Positions 1 through 12,893 are shown, counted from the stretch's first letter. The stretch is 64,000 bases of DNA from Cryptomeria japonica (GCF_030272615.1 NC_081412.1:696514083-696578082), one strand, 5' to 3'. Numbers and translations: made by a program. The notes: generated by a model from the letters alone, not told the origin.

Positions 1-310
1 GGCATATTGTAAGCTCTTAATCGGGCGCATTCCAAAAGAGTGCCAATTCCCACCGTAGTTTTCCCAGTTGAGTTTCCACGTCAAAAATATTTGCATTCAT
101 ATGGTGGATACATTGTTGATTTGTGCATTTGATATCTTTACTTTGTTTGCATATTGATGAACACTTGAGTGAATGGTTTGTTAAATCATCTTAGAAGATT
201 GTTTGAGTAGTTACCAGTATAGTTTTATGAAGTATTGTTGATTTGTTTTATTACTGATTCAGCGCCCCCGCCCCCCCCCTCTCAGTAATAACTGGAGCCT
301 CATAATAACA
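1..310 (+). mobile_element. 3' part of a Copia-type LTR (5' part outside window)
   Basis: The segment ends in a C-rich stem-loop (250-289) followed about 20 bp later by the end AATAACA at 310. The same layout closes the Copia LTRs at 2262-2312 and 18749-18801. No primer-binding site follows, so this is a 3' LTR or solo LTR. It interrupts H-type LTR sequence, which resumes at 311. The family is inferred from the stem-loop and end only. Confidence 0.5.
250..289 (+). other. C-rich stem-loop near LTR 3' end
   Basis: A perfect 8-bp stem, ATTACTGA (250-257) with TCAGTAAT (282-289), encloses a loop that is almost all C. Equivalent hairpins with different stem bases occur at 2262-2289, 18749-18778 and, on the minus strand, 51041-51073. 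Confidence 0.7.
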
Positions 311-745
311 ACTTGCTCACTTGAATTGAATTTTTTAGAGTGTAATTAAGAGAGATCCATCCAACTTAGACTTCAAATAAGAGGGGTAGGCCTCCTTTTA
401 TACTTAACTGTCAAAAAATTATTTGAATTTCCAGAGTTGGCCGACATGGGACCTAAATTCCCACCCAATTGAAGTGACTATTGATGGGACCAAATTTGGG
501 TCCTAATTAGGAGGACCAAGGTAGTGAGGTTGTCTTGGTCCTGAGCTAGAACCAGGGTGCCCCCAGTCTTCTAGTTTTGTTAATCAAGACTTAGATTTGA
601 ACAAGGATCAACAAGGGAAGTGAAAATGTAGATTTTTGGAAGGTTTGAGCAGAATCAAAGTAGACATCAGGAACTGAAAGACAAAATGCCAAGTGAGGTC
701 TAGGTGAGGATGAAATTGTATGTCAATACAATTTATGATGCTACA
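311..745 (+). mobile_element. H-type LTR, 3' portion (copy H1)
   Basis: This stretch aligns by eye with 19652-20046 (copy H2) from the AATTGAATTT region through GAGAGATCCATCC and GAGGGGTAG to the end GCTACA/CTGCA. It also matches the solo LTR at 7709-8855 more loosely. The 5' part is cut off by the Copia LTR to the left. Related copies on both sides suggest H1 and H2 are the two LTRs of one element. Confidence 0.55.
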
Positions 746-1115
746 TTTAGCCCCCACTTTAGCGAGAGTATAAGACTACACCCATACTCAGGGTAAAGTA
801 CAAAGTTGCATTGAAAAACTTTCACCAAGATACTCGAGAGCAAGGCACACCAAACCCCCAAGGACTTTAGGATCTTACTACTCTAATATGACTATAATGC
901 CCTAGTAAAGAGCATGAAGGGGAAAGAGCACACATGAAGGGGAAAGAGCATGATTATAATGCCCTAGTAAGATTTGTGCTTGCTATGAGTTATGAAAAAG
1001 AAAATTTTGAAATACAAAATTACAAAGCAAAAGGCTCAATTTGCAAAGTAACTTGAATATTGAATTGAATTGAAAAGATGTACATAAAGTGTAAAATTGA
1101 GTGGAGGGTTTAGTA
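746..1115 (+). other. Short internal stretch between H-type LTRs, with a small repeat
   Basis: There is no coding potential. At about 888-972 the words ATAATGCCCTAGTAA and ATGAAGGGGAAAGAGCA each occur twice. If H1 and H2 belong together, the internal region is only about 0.3 kb, which would be a TRIM-like non-autonomous element. Bases 1111-1115 (TAGTA) are the left target duplication of the Copia element that starts at 1116. Confidence 0.35.
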
Positions 1116-2312
1116 TGTTGCAAGGTTGATCAAAATGAGCTATTGATGTGAACATGCTTTGGTTGTCATTATTGATTGATTGGTCTAATTGATGTTGAGT
1201 TCTCTATGCAGTTGTGTTGAGACATTTGCTTCACATATCTTCTATATTGTATATCTATTCATGCAATTTGGATATGTTGTTAAGCAATGTTTAGAGATGT
1301 TATATTCTACAATTGGTGCTCCATGTTGTTGTGCTAAGGAAGTTTCATTTACCAGTATGTTTGACAATGTTTGATATTGTTTTCATATAAAATGCATGCT
1401 TTGCATTTCTCCGATGGTTTTTGGACATTGTGGTTTTGGAGTTAAGTTGATAGTGTACTTAGCTTCATTTTATTTAGTTGGCACATGTTCTTAGGCTTTG
1501 GAAGCACGATTTCAAAGTTCAATGGTGTTTACTCTAGGTTTGGGTGACCTCGAGTGTTTACATTTCATATTATTGCTCTGGTGATTATGGATCATTGTAT
1601 AACATGTTTGATGTTTATTTTGATCTCAGTTAAAATGTGTTGTGGTCCACTTTACATTGTTTTCCATTGTGGTATTGTTTAGTGCCAACCTAATTTGAGT
1701 TATGCTCAATTGAGATTCTTAGCCAACCTTGGGAGACTTTGCATATGTGACGATAATATAAATAGATGTGTTGTGAAAGAAAGTGAAATGCAATTAAGGT
1801 GTAAAATAAGATCTATCTCCCTAATTTTTTGATGACTAGTGTTTGAGTTGGTGAAAAGTGTTGAGCAGTGTGAACTTTCATGTGTTAGCTACCAAAATCA
1901 ATGAGTTGAAGGTATCTACAGATCTTACAGTTGTAGAGGTGCATCAATGGTGGATTCTTTCTCTTTTATTCTTCATCATTTTGGCAACGAGTCTTTCTTT
2001 CTTTCAAGCAATGAGCCTCTGGTTGCGAGCCTTTCTTTGTAAAAAATCAACCTTGATGTCACCCTAACATGTGTTTATATATTGAGAATAACATTCTCCA
2101 TGGTTTTTCCCTAACAGGCTTTTCCATATAAAATCCAATGTTTTATTGTGTATGGTGTGCTCTAGTTTTCATGTTCTTTCATGCTTATATCTTTCTATGG
2201 ATTAAGTGTTAAAGTTAAGTTGTTGTGGATCTTATTTTAAGGAATAGATTTAAGATTTTATACAACTGATTCACCCCCCTCTTAGTTGTCTTGTGTGTTA
2301 GAATATTCAACA
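1116..2312 (+). repeat. 5' LTR of the Copia element
   Basis: The LTR is 1197 bp and runs from TGTTGCAAGG to ATTCAACA. It matches 11260-11486 joined to 17888-18801 along its length. The stem-loop at 2262-2289 lies 23 bp before its 3' end. Confidence 0.92.
2262..2289 (+). other. C-rich stem-loop in 5' LTR
   Basis: ACAACTGA (2262-2269) pairs with TTAGTTGT (2282-2289), with one G-T wobble, around a loop containing CACCCCCC. The 3' LTR copy is at 18749-18778. Confidence 0.65.
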
Positions 2313-2314
2313 AT

Positions 2315-2326
2315 TGGTATCAGAGC
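2315..2326 (+). other. Primer-binding site, initiator-Met tRNA
   Basis: TGGTATCAGAGC starts two bases after the LTR end. It is the standard plant retrotransposon sequence complementary to the 3' end of initiator methionine tRNA, which primes minus-strand DNA synthesis. Confidence 0.95.
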
Positions 2327-2369
2327 ATCGATTCCTTGGAGAAGAGCTTAACCACTTGAGGAGATCTTG

Positions 2370-2655
2370 ATGGCACACAAACTGACAATCCCTATGTTTT
2401 ATGGATCAGACTATGCTTTTTGGAAAGTGAAGATACAAGGTTATATGATTTCTCTTGGCTATGAGGTATGGAAGTCTGTTGTACAAAAGTACATTAAACT
2501 GCAGACTCGGGTGAATACTCTGGATGAGATCAAGGAACATGAAGACAATGAAAAGGCAATCTTTTCTATTTTTAGTGGTCTTTCTAAGACTGAATTGACA
2601 AAAGTTGTATCTTTGGAATTTACTTATGAGGTTTGGGATAAATTAGAAGACTCAT
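2370..2655 (+). pseudogene. Copia gag, N-terminal part
   Basis: ATG at 2370 opens MAHKLTIPMFYGSDYAFWK, followed by a helical region ending VWDKLEDS. This is the usual N-terminal layout of plant Copia gag (UBN2/DUF4219-like), the capsid protein. The frame is interrupted after GACTCAT by the 2656-6075 insertion and resumes at 6076 with YEGDD, the expected continuation. The N-terminal part itself has no stops. Confidence 0.85.
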
Positions 2656-5600
2656 TGTTATCACTAAGGTTTGCACCCTAGCTAGACTCAGCTAACCTGT
2701 GACACATGGGACTACTTTCAGGTTGTGGGTGCCCTGTGATGAAAGTAGACCTCCTGAGAGGGCTGGTTCCCTTTGAAATTTACTACAATTACTGATTTTT
2801 TGACAGGGGAAAAGGGAAGAAAAATGCTTTGTAAACGTAAACCTATGCTAATTTGAGGTGATGCACCAAAGTATTTTATTTTTATGGAAAATCACTTCAA
2901 TTTCACCTACAATTTGACTTAATGCAGAGTCTTTTATGTTCACAACCTAGTTTATATTATGTTGATCATAAGTTCATTTCATGTGAAGGTTTTGACCTTT
3001 TCAGTTTGCATGAAGGTGAATGAGATTACACATCTACAATTGACTAAAAATGCAAGAAAACACAATACATAACCTGATCAAAGCATAACATTGATTGCTA
3101 AATATCATGTAGATGAAGGAGAAAAATATAGGATTTATATAAAATCACAATGTATTCTCGAAATTACATGCAATCACAATGAAATAGCAAGAACGTGTGA
3201 AGGAACAATAGATCTTTATTAATTTTTCAAAAGAGGCTAATTACAATACATAGAGACGACTCTGATTTTCATATATAGAAGGTTACAAGAAATAACACAG
3301 CTGGATACATAGAAAATTCAGAGAACTCAAAATATTTGAGTTACAAGAGTGATCTCACTGTTGTAAAATACAGGGAAAAGCAAGAACTGGAGAGAAGAAT
3401 AGCAAGAAGTTTGACTTATAGTCAAAATTGGCTCCAACATTTAAAATTTAAACTATTGGTTGTCTTTGGCTCATGATGATTGAGTTGAGATGATGTTGAC
3501 TGCTCCTTGTGCTCCAAATCAAATCCACTTGCTCTTTAGTCATCACTTTCAGTTGTTGGGCGGATGGCCTTGGAAATCCCACAAAATCAGGATCAAAACT
3601 GAAAGTTACTGGCTGCCTTGATGAGTCACCCTTGGGGGCCCTCAAAATAGGGATTGAACTGTTGATTATGTCTCAAAAACTCCCTTAAATCATGGGATTT
3701 GCTTTTAGATGACCCTTCTTGACCTATTTTAAAATTTAAATTAAAGTTTGCTTTGATGATTGATTTGAATTTTGAAATTCAAATCTTGCTACCTCCTTTA
3801 CAAACTTGCTTTGATGACCATGTCCTTAATATTTGGCTTGTGACTCTTTATGAAGACCATATTATTACTATTTCTGAGGGTGCACTATCTTTCTAGAACA
3901 TTGCTCACATGTTCAACATCATTTATAAGCTCAATCTACTATTGATTGCTCATATCCAAAAGAATAGTACTATCTTTGGACTACTCCTTGCATAGTTGGG
4001 ACTGTAATCCTCATTCCTTTACTGTTTGAACAGTGAATGCCACTCACTGCTATTGTTCATTGACCCTGTGTGCACATTGTTGCTCTATATATTATGCTAT
4101 CATTACTAAATATCTCTACCACGACTGGCATTGTTACATTCTATTGTCTAATCTTCTATAACAACCTTTGTGACTCTTCCTTACTATCTTGATAAGTGCA
4201 TTAGGAATGCTACCAAACATTCTTTTTACCATTGTGACCTTTTCACTGCCACTGTGATTGACTTCTTCTTCTTGACACTGCCTCTGTTGTTTGAGATTTT
4301 ACCTTGAGGGTTTATGTTTGTCATGACTACTCCATAAAGGAATGTTAACTTGACTGTTATCAACATCTTATATCAATTGACTGTAACCTTTTTTTTTGTT
4401 CACTGTACTGAAACAACTTGATAATGATATAAATATTTGGATGGCCCAGAGACTGCATTATACCACTCCTAACTATCAAAAGCATTGTCATTTCTGAGAC
4501 CACTATCCTTGGCACTATATCTATGTGTAATCTTTATTCCTTAACTATTGTAGCCTTCCACTATCTTGTCATTCATACATGTGCGAAGTCAGTGTTGATT
4601 GAATTATCTTTGAGAAACTTCTCTCTAGATCATTGTATCATAGAACATTATGATAGTGGATGGTACTTCTTATTGCTTTTAATCTACTTGCAATGGGACT
4701 ATGATCACTATTATAATATGAGCTGGTAAGATTTCCATTCTTTGTACCCCCATTTGACTTATCTATGCATTCCAAAAACCCTAAGGGTTGATCTTTTCTT
4801 TAATCTTGCTTTTATAACAGAGCCATTGTCTTTTAGCTTTTGAATGCCAAAAGATGATTGCAAAAATCTTCTATGTTTGGACCCTTTCAAACTGGTGAAG
4901 AGCTCTCAAAATCTGTGAACTGGGGTTGCATTGATTTTTTTGGGTTTTTTCATTTAAATATTTTCTAATTTTTGTGGAAAAATTAGAAAAACCCAATTTG
5001 TCATATTTGAGATATGATTGAATCAATGTGACTGCATTATCATAAAGACTTGGTATGAATCTTTCTCTGCAAAATGACTACTACAATCTTGATCTATGAG
5101 GCTTCCTCTCTGTCAATGTGTCTCTAGTTGTTCTGAGTGTTTGTACTGCATTTGTAGCTCTTCTTCTCTTTATAGATTGCAAACTATATACTGTGCACAT
5201 CTTACCCTTAACAAAGAATTCATTACTAATATTGCTATCCTCTGTTCTTTGAAGGACTATCTCTAAAGATCTATTTATTCTTTCACTGTAGGATTTTGCT
5301 TCCTTCTTGGATGTTCCTTACTCATTTCTATATCCATGTACTTGTCATTTGCTGCTTTATTTTGAACCCTCAATATCGGTGCCTTACCCCTTCAAACTCA
5401 ACTTCTTTAAGAAAAACTAGGCTTTATTGCTTTGAAAGAACAAAAATAACCTCATGGCAATGCAAGCCAACAACCAAATAATGGAAGGACACCATTTGTT
5501 TTGCAATACTAGAGCTTTGTTGAGATTCAAAACCCTACCTCATTAGAGAACTTGAATGCAATTGCTCTTCAACTGTCTTTTGACATATTTCAATGCTCGT

Positions 5601-6075
5601 CACATATGCATCTTTGCATGCTCTCAAACACTTGTCTCTTCATGGTCTCTTTGGCAATTCAATATGTGTGTGAAAGCCTTGCATGCAGTTTGCTGGCAAA
5701 GAGAACTTCATTTCTATAGTGGAAGCATGAAACTAAAGACAAACTCAAAGAAAACCCCTAAAACCATGTTAGCCTTTGAATGAACATTAAACTCCAACTT
5801 TTTCATTTCCCTCCCATATGCCAAAGAACTTGACTTTGATTATTCTATGTAGAATCATTTATGAGAAGACTTTCAGACCCCTTTTCAACATAGGAAATAA
5901 AAGACATAATTTATCTTTTACTTTCATTGACAAAATAAAACTAAGGCATTTAGAGTAATTTTTCCCTCTAATTATTATTTGACCTTTTTACCCTCCACGT
6001 AGTCTTTGTAAGAGATAGATCTCATTATAAATTTATAAGGCCATTTTTTACCTTTGAAGGGAAAAATTGGCAACA
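2656..6075. mobile_element. 3.4-kb TG...CA insertion in gag, class unknown
   Basis: The insertion starts TGTTATCAC, ends GGCAACA and is flanked by CTCAT (2651-2655) and CTTAT (6076-6080), a 5-bp duplication with one mismatch. Removing it restores the gag reading EDSYEGD. The interior is AT-rich, with short random frames only. I see no terminal direct repeats, primer site, reverse transcriptase or transposase. The 5-bp duplication and TG/CA ends suggest a large solo LTR or a non-autonomous LTR element. Confidence 0.7.
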
Positions 6076-6800
6076 CTTATGAAGGAGATGATACTATTAA
6101 AAACAAGCTAAGTTGCAGAATGGTAAAACTAAATATGAATGCTTGCATATGAATGAAGAAGACAATATAACTAGCTAACAACAAAAGATAAATGTTGTTG
6201 TAAATGAGATCAGAAGTCTTGGAGGTAACTTACTGAAATATGAAGTTGTGAAAAAGGTACTCAAAACTCTCACTAAACCCTATAGCTCTAAGGTTTCAAC
6301 AATAGTAGAATCACAAAATTAGAATAAGTATATGAGAGAATACTTGCATGGCTCCTTAATTGTTTTTGAAATGAGAGAATTTGGTACAACTAGTGCAAGA
6401 ACAGTTCTAACCTACATTCAAGGTTATTGAAACAATGATGAGGAATCTGATGAAGATAACTTTGATGAGAATGAGGTGAACTACATGAGAAGGATGAAGA
6501 AAGGAATCAAAAAGTACAAAGGTAAATTTCCCTTCAAATGTTCTAGTTGTGGAAAGACATGTCATTATGCTTCTAAATGTCCTAACATAATTGCAAATCT
6601 AAAGAATAAGGATTTCAAAGGAAAGTTCAATAAGAAGGCTTATTATGTTAAAGAAGCTGCAAATATTTCTGATGATGAATCTAATTATGAAGAAAGCAAT
6701 GAATGTTTATTCTTGGCGGTAAAGGAAGAATCTTGCTTTGTTGACCTTGGCAAAATTGTGAAGGAAAAAGCTCCAAAAAATGCTGCTAAAACATAAGGTA
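6076..6800 (+). pseudogene. Copia gag, C-terminal part with zinc knuckle
   Basis: Gag resumes with YEGDDTIKNKLSCRMVKL, then passes through several stops and frameshifts. From 6476 an open frame carries a complete CCHC knuckle (CSSCGKTCHYASKC, about 6536-6580), which binds packaged RNA in this family. An acidic stretch rich in Asp and Glu leads toward the protease. Confidence 0.85.
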
Positions 6801-7708
6801 CTGTTGTATCTATTTTTCATGCTAGAAGAGTTAAAGATGAATGGATTATTGATTGGTGACAAGAGTAATTTTGTAAAGCTTGAAATTTTTGATGGAGGTG
6901 TTGTTAGATTTGGAGATGATCAAACGGCTAGGATAGTTGGAATTGGTTCAATCAATTTTGATGGCATACATAATAATGACAATGTTTTCTATGTTAAAGG
7001 ATTAAAGCATAACCTTTTGATTGTTGGTCAAATGTGTGAAAATGAATATAATCTTGCTTTCCAAGATGATGGATGTGAGATCAGAAAAATGTTCGAAACT
7101 GTGATTGTAGAAGGAAAGAGGACATATGGAAATATTTATTAGTTGAGGATTGCTGACGGATACTACCTAATGGTCCGGATTAATGAGAGTTGGTTATGGC
7201 ATCGAAGAACGTGTTGAACATTAATTTTGATAATTTGGTGAGTATTAGTTCAATTCAAGCTATGAGAGATTTATCGAAGATTACAAAGCCAGCTAATGTT
7301 ATTTGCAAAGAATATCAAGTTGGAAAACAAACAAGGGGAACTTTCAAAGTTAAGGAACAATCTTCTATTGGAATGTTGGAATTAGTGCATACTGGTCTTT
7401 GTGGTCTAACTAGATCAATAAGTCAACAAGGTGACAAGTATTTCATGCTTTTAATTGATGATTACTCTAGAATGACTTGGGTTGCTTTCTTAAGAAAAAA
7501 ATATGAAGCTCTAGAAAAGTTTAAAAAATTCAAGGTCATGGTTGAAAATGAGATCGATAGAAAAATAAAATTCTTAAGGTTTGATAGAGGTGGAGAATTT
7601 AATTCTGATGAAATCAATAACTTTTGTGAGAATAATGGGATAAGAAAACATTTGTTTTCTCCTAGGATGCCACAACACAATGGTGTAGTTGAAAGCACAA
7701 ATAGAACA
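6801..7708 (+). pseudogene. Copia protease remnant and integrase N-terminal half
   Basis: The text DEWIID is followed directly by GDKSNF. The aspartic protease motif (usually D-S-G-C-S) between them is deleted with a frameshift near 6850. The GAG-pre-integrase and integrase core follow (7190-7708): the DDYSRMTWVAF block, LRFDRGGEF with the second catalytic Asp, and PQHNGVVE with the catalytic Glu. The first catalytic Asp is lost, since HTGLCG stands where HTDLCG is usual. The frame breaks at 7708, where a solo LTR is inserted; integrase resumes at 8861. Confidence 0.88.
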
Positions 7709-8855
7709 TGTAAAGGGGAAAATTAGGTGACTTGGAAATTTGCAAAAATGAAGGAGAAATCACCAAATTCAAAAGAGGGGGTAAATCCAGTGGATTCAGT
7801 CACTAATCAGATTAGGACTTAATATTAAGTAGATTGATTGAAATGGAATATGTTTGACCCTCTTTTGTAAGTTGACTAGTTGGATTAAGACTAAGTGTTG
7901 GAAATGAAGACAAATATGAGAAAACAGTGAGCTACAGATTTGGGATTTTGTCGTGCACCTGGATCTAAGAAGTTTGAGATGATTTGAAGCTGCTATGTGA
8001 AATCTGCGAAAAGTAGCAAGGACTGTGTGTTTGGACCAGGACGCCCACCCTCTTGGTCCTTCGAACTTTCCACATGTCAAAAAGGGTTTCTTCGTCTCTA
8101 CAAATAAAGCTAAATTCCAGAGGTACAACTGTGCACCTGCTTCTTGCACACATAAGGAAAGGGGAATGTTTTGGGAATAGGGGTTTGCCTTTAAGTCAAA
8201 CCCCGATTTTGGAATTAACCAAGTGGTTGAAATAATGTAATTGAAATGATTGAAAGTAGAAATCCTCCTCTTTGATGGGATGTCGAATTGACTGAAAATG
8301 AAATGCTTATACCTCCTTGTGAAGTTTTGCTTGCCTCCACATGGAATTATGACTTCATGAATTAGAATGACGATCTTCTTTTCAATACTTGGAATCTTTG
8401 ACTCTATTGTTGCTCCAAAGCTTCAAGGAAGACTGAAAATGCTCAATTGCTCTTGAATGCTTGAATGTTTGATCTCTTGAATGCTCAGATGCTTGATAAT
8501 GATTATGGATGATCATGGATGTTTAAATGAGAGGGGAAATCCCTCTTATATACTTGCCCGGGGGAAAACTGAATTAATTTTTCGACTTGAGTCGACATGG
8601 AGGGGTTTTCTCGCTTCAAATTTGAGATGGGGGAGGGGCCCAAAAATATGTACCCATTAAGGAGGACCAGAACACCATGCCTTGGTCCTGCCCTAATTTG
8701 GGGCAATATCAAGGTGGCGGCAGGGTGCATCATTGAGCAGAATGAAGTTTTTGACAAGTGTGAGCATAATCAGGTCTCTAATCAGGCCGAGGGGTGCAAA
8801 CACTAAGGAAAAGACCCAAATGTGATTGAAAATTGTGAAGAGGTAGGAGGCTACA
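7709..8855 (+). mobile_element. Solo H-type LTR in the integrase region
   Basis: The 1147-bp segment runs from TGTAAAGGGG to GGCTACA, flanked by GAACA (7704-7708) and AAACA (8856-8860), one mismatch. Removing it joins N-R-T to I-Q-E-V-A-R of integrase. Its interior follows the order of 18807-20046: a GGACCA/CTTGGTCC block, GGGGTTTGCCTTTAAGTCAAA, GAGAGGGGAAATCCCTC and GTCGACATGG. A single LTR with target duplications indicates LTR-LTR recombination after insertion. Confidence 0.85.
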
Positions 8856-8860
8856 AAACA

Positions 8861-10959
8861 ATTCAAGAAGTTGCTAGAACAATGATGAATGAAGAAAGTC
8901 TACTGAAAATCTACTAGAAAAAATCAATACATATTGTTGTATACACACTTAATAAAGAACAAATTAGAAGAAATCATGGGAAGACATCTTATGAACTTTG
9001 GTATGGAAGGACTTTGTCTGTGAAATATCTCATAGTATTTGGAAGTAAATGGTATATCTGAAGAAATGTTGGGAAAGTTTGATATAAGAGCTGATAAAGG
9101 TATATTCCTTGGCTACTCTACTAAAAGAAAAGTTTATGAGATATTATAACAAAAGACTAAGAAGGATTGTTGAATGCACAAATGTGAAGGTTGATGAAGA
9201 CACTTTGAGGAATATAGTTGTAGAGATGGGATATGAATCTGATGAGCCTACTGGTAAACTAGAAGAAGAAAGGCTAAAAAAATAGAAGTACAGGATGATA
9301 ATGAAGATGCTCCAGAAATTGCTCCTATGACTCTAAGGTATGTGCAAAAGAATCATTCAAAGAAACAGATTATTGGAGACAAGAACAAAGGTGATATCAC
9401 AAGAAGAAAATTTATCGAAGAATAGGTAAACATATGCTTAATTTCAGAGACAGAGTCGGAAATAGTAAAGGATGCTTGCAGTGATCAACATTGGATGAAA
9501 GTTATGAAAGAAGAATTGGAACAGATTAAGAAGAATTAGACTTGAGAACTTGTCCCAAGACAGTTGACAAAAATGTGATAGGAACTAAATGGGTATTTCG
9601 AAACAACCTGGATGAAGATGGTCGCATAGCGAGGAATAAGGCAAGACTTGTATGTTAAGGCTACTCACAGGTAGAAGGTATAGAATTTGAGGAAACCTAT
9701 GCTCCTATAGCAATAATGGAAGCTATCAAAATGTTTATCAAATGGATGTGAAGTATGCATTCCCGAATGGATAACTGAAAGAGGAAGTGTATATAGAACA
9801 ACCAGAAGGATTCAAGCTATCAGACACTCCGGATATGGTCTAAAATTTGAAGAAGGCACTGTATTGATTGAAGCAAGCTCCAAGAACTTGGTATGCAAGG
9901 CTTGACAGGTATTTTATAAATCAAGGATTTAAAAAAGGTACTACTAACAACAATCTCTATTTTAAGGTTGAAGAAAATGACATCTTGATTGTAGTTGTTT
10001 ATGTGGATGATATAATCTTTGGGGGAAATGATGGTATGTGCAAGAAGTTTTCTAATAAGATGCAAGAAGAGTTTGAAATATCTATGATTGGGGAAATGAA
10101 TTTCATTCTTGGTTTACAAGTTAGTCAGAATGATGACGATGTATTTATTTCATAATCAAAGTATGTTAAAGAAATGTTGAAGAAGTTTGGAATGAAAAAT
10201 GCTAGACTTGTGTGTATTCATATGGCCACTAGTTGTAAGTTGAGCAAAGATGTTGAATCATCAAAGACTGATTAGAGCATATACAGATCAATGTTTGGAG
10301 GATTATTATACTTGACTGCTACTAGACCGAATATCATGCATGTTGATTGTCTTGTAGCTAGATTCCAACAAGATACCAGAGAGACACATGTTGTTGTTGT
10401 AAAATGAATTTTTAGATACTTAAAAGGAATAGAAGACTATGGTCTATGGTATCCTAGAAGATCTAATTTCACACTCATTACCTATACCAATGAAGATTGG
10501 GTTGGTTGTGTGGATAATGGGAAAAGTACAAGTGGGGGTGCATTTTTCCTTAGACCCTAGTTGGTTTCTTAGTCAAGTAAGAAACAAGATTTAGTATCTT
10601 TGTCTACTATTGAAGCTAAATATAAATTAATGTTGCTACTTGTTGTACTTAGGTATTATGGGTGAAATAAACTTTGGAGGACATTGGAATATTGTTTGAT
10701 GAACCTATTTCTATCTTTTTGCGACAATACTAGTGCAATAAATATTTCTAAGAATCTAGTATTACATTCAAGAATGAAACACATTTCAATTCAGTACCAC
10801 TTCTTAAGGGAGAAAGTTTTAGAGAAGGAAGGATTAAAGCTTGATTATGTTCCTACAAAGAAAGAGATTGTTGATGTCTTTACTAAAGCACTTGCTAGAT
10901 ATGCTTTTGAATATCTTCGGGAGAAATTAGGGATTAATTCCCCTCCTTTTTTGAACTAA
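8861..10959 (+). pseudogene. Copia integrase C-terminus, reverse transcriptase and RNase H
   Basis: Integrase resumes (IQEVARTMMNEES, then KTSYELWYGR). A linker and the reverse transcriptase follow with many stops. From 9868 the RT is open, with KQAPRTWYARLDRYF and an intact YVDD catalytic box at about 10000-10011. RNase H follows (GKSTSGGAFFL, then VSLSTIEAKY). The last open part (10684-10959) has CDNTSAINISKN, HSRMKHISIQYHFLRE and DVFTKAL, ending in a stop at 10957-10959. The active-site residues outlasted much of the surrounding frame. Confidence 0.93.
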
Positions 10960-11246
10960 ACACATATAGAGGTGCATTAGTCCAGTGAACTTCTTAAATA
11001 TTACTATTCCAGACTAATGATTTGGGGCTACTTCTTAGGGGGAGCTAGGTGGAGTTGTAAGTTTTTGAAGAATTAAACAAAATGAGATAACAATATTTAT
11101 GCTTAGGCCTTTGTACTTGATGGCAAAGGTAGAGAGAATGAGAAGCTCGAAGAGTAAGTAGAAAGGGGGAGAGATAGTGTATTTGAAAAAATTAGTATTG
11201 ATAACTATTGATATTGTTGTTGTTGTTGATGTGTTGCCATCAATGA
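10960..11246 (+). other. Copia 3' untranslated stretch
   Basis: This non-coding stretch between the RNase H stop and the polypurine tract includes a run of GTTGTT repeats at about 11213-11230. Nothing else is recognised. Confidence 0.6.
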
Positions 11247-11259
11247 CAAATGGGGAGAT
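11247..11259 (+). other. Polypurine tract
   Basis: AAATGGGGAGATT lies immediately before the 3' LTR. It is the expected primer for plus-strand synthesis, in the normal Copia position. Confidence 0.75.
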
Positions 11260-11486
11260 TATTGCAAGGTTGATAAGAATGAGCTATTGATGTGTTGGCA
11301 TTGATGTCAACATGCTTTGGTTGTCATTTGTGACTGTTTGGTCTAATTTATGTTGATTTCTTTGTGTAGTTATGTTAAGAGATTTTCTCTGCATATCTTC
11401 TATATTGTACATCTATTTATATAGTTTGGATACGTTGTTAAGTAGTGTTTAGAGATGTTATATTCTAGAATTGGTGCTCTGGATTG
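11260..11486 (+). repeat. 3' LTR of the Copia element, first piece
   Basis: It starts TATTGCAAGG (TG changed to TA) and aligns with 1116 onward. It stops at GGATTG, where element C is inserted, and the LTR resumes at 17888-17893. Confidence 0.9.
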
Positions 11487-12893
11487 TGTTAGTATTTCCA
11501 ACTAATGGTTCCAATAATCCTCTATGAGTAGCCAATCTCAAACTCCAAGGTGTTGGATCAGTGGACCAATTAATGGAAGAGTAACCAGGGATAAGGAACT
11601 AATCACTTTCTCTACACTTTAGGCTATGTTGGACCTAGGTGGGTATCCCTTCTATAGTATTCTTATGATAATTTCAATCTTATTTTAGTACTATTACAAA
11701 TATATTCTCAACCTAATGAGCAAATCAGAAAAAACCTTTTAACTTATTGAATATGGCTTTTATCCTTGCATATATATTCTGAATCAATGTGAGAATCAAT
11801 ATTTCCTCCTACTTTTAAACTAAAATTCACAAAACAAAAAATGAATGTAAAGATTACTAAATTTTCTTGATTTTATTTTCCATAGTTAGCAACATAATTT
11901 TGTGACCAATGCCTAGTCCATTGGTCTAGATGAACCATTATTACAATATAAAATATGCAAGCTTTGCAACATCCTTTGCCTGGTACAACTAATATCTGAT
12001 AGTAGTCATACATAATGAATTTTCCAACTACAAATCAACTAATTTTGTTCTTTACTAAATCCCTTTGAATGAACAAAAGAAATTTAATCTTCTACTTTAG
12101 AAGAAGCTTAAATCAACACAAATTCAGCAACACAGTGCAAAAGTAAAACCAAAAATCCTTGATTTATTGATTTAAACAAGAACTTAGGAGCACAAATAGA
12201 TAGAACAACTTGGAAATCATTGAAATTGATTTCAAGATGCTTTTAAAATACAAAGTACTTATGCACATCCTTTGCAAAAAGACTGCAAATAGGACATGAA
12301 ATTGGTTATAGTATTATCTTGAAAAATTATGGACTTTCTCTATATGTTTTCACCCTTGGTGAAAAAGTTCTCTTACAATATTCAAATAAAATTTCTATAT
12401 GGATCTCAAGAATCAGCACAAGGCCTTGATTATCCTCTTATAGAAAAGTTTGAGGATGCAAAAATATTTGGGCCTTTTACAATCTCAAAAAGTTAGGTGA
12501 CTGCCTGACAGAAAGAGACAAAATAACTTTTTAGGTTCTCTGACAGGGACATACATTCTCCTTCCTTGTTCAGCAAGTGGTAGTTGTTGTAGTTGATTTT
12601 GAGTTCTCATTTTCTTCCCATGATCTCTCCTATCAAACTAGAAGATCAGATAATCCTGCAGACCTAGTAAATGTAGATGGACAAAGAGAAGCTTACCAAA
12701 TATTTACAAAAAATATGCATTAAACAGAGAAGATGAAAGTCAATATTCTCTGAAAATGACATGAGTGAGTCACCTAATCAAAATATAATATCATCTTTCA
12801 TCTATGCATGTTTAGAAAGAGATAAAGAGCAAAAATTTTAAAAAGGTGGGAAAATTGGAAATTCAAAATTGCAAAAATAGAGGGAAAAGAAGA

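Noticed and set aside
7796-8806. Several frames of 60-117 codons on both strands
   Set aside because: They lie inside a solo LTR with clean target duplications and match no protein.
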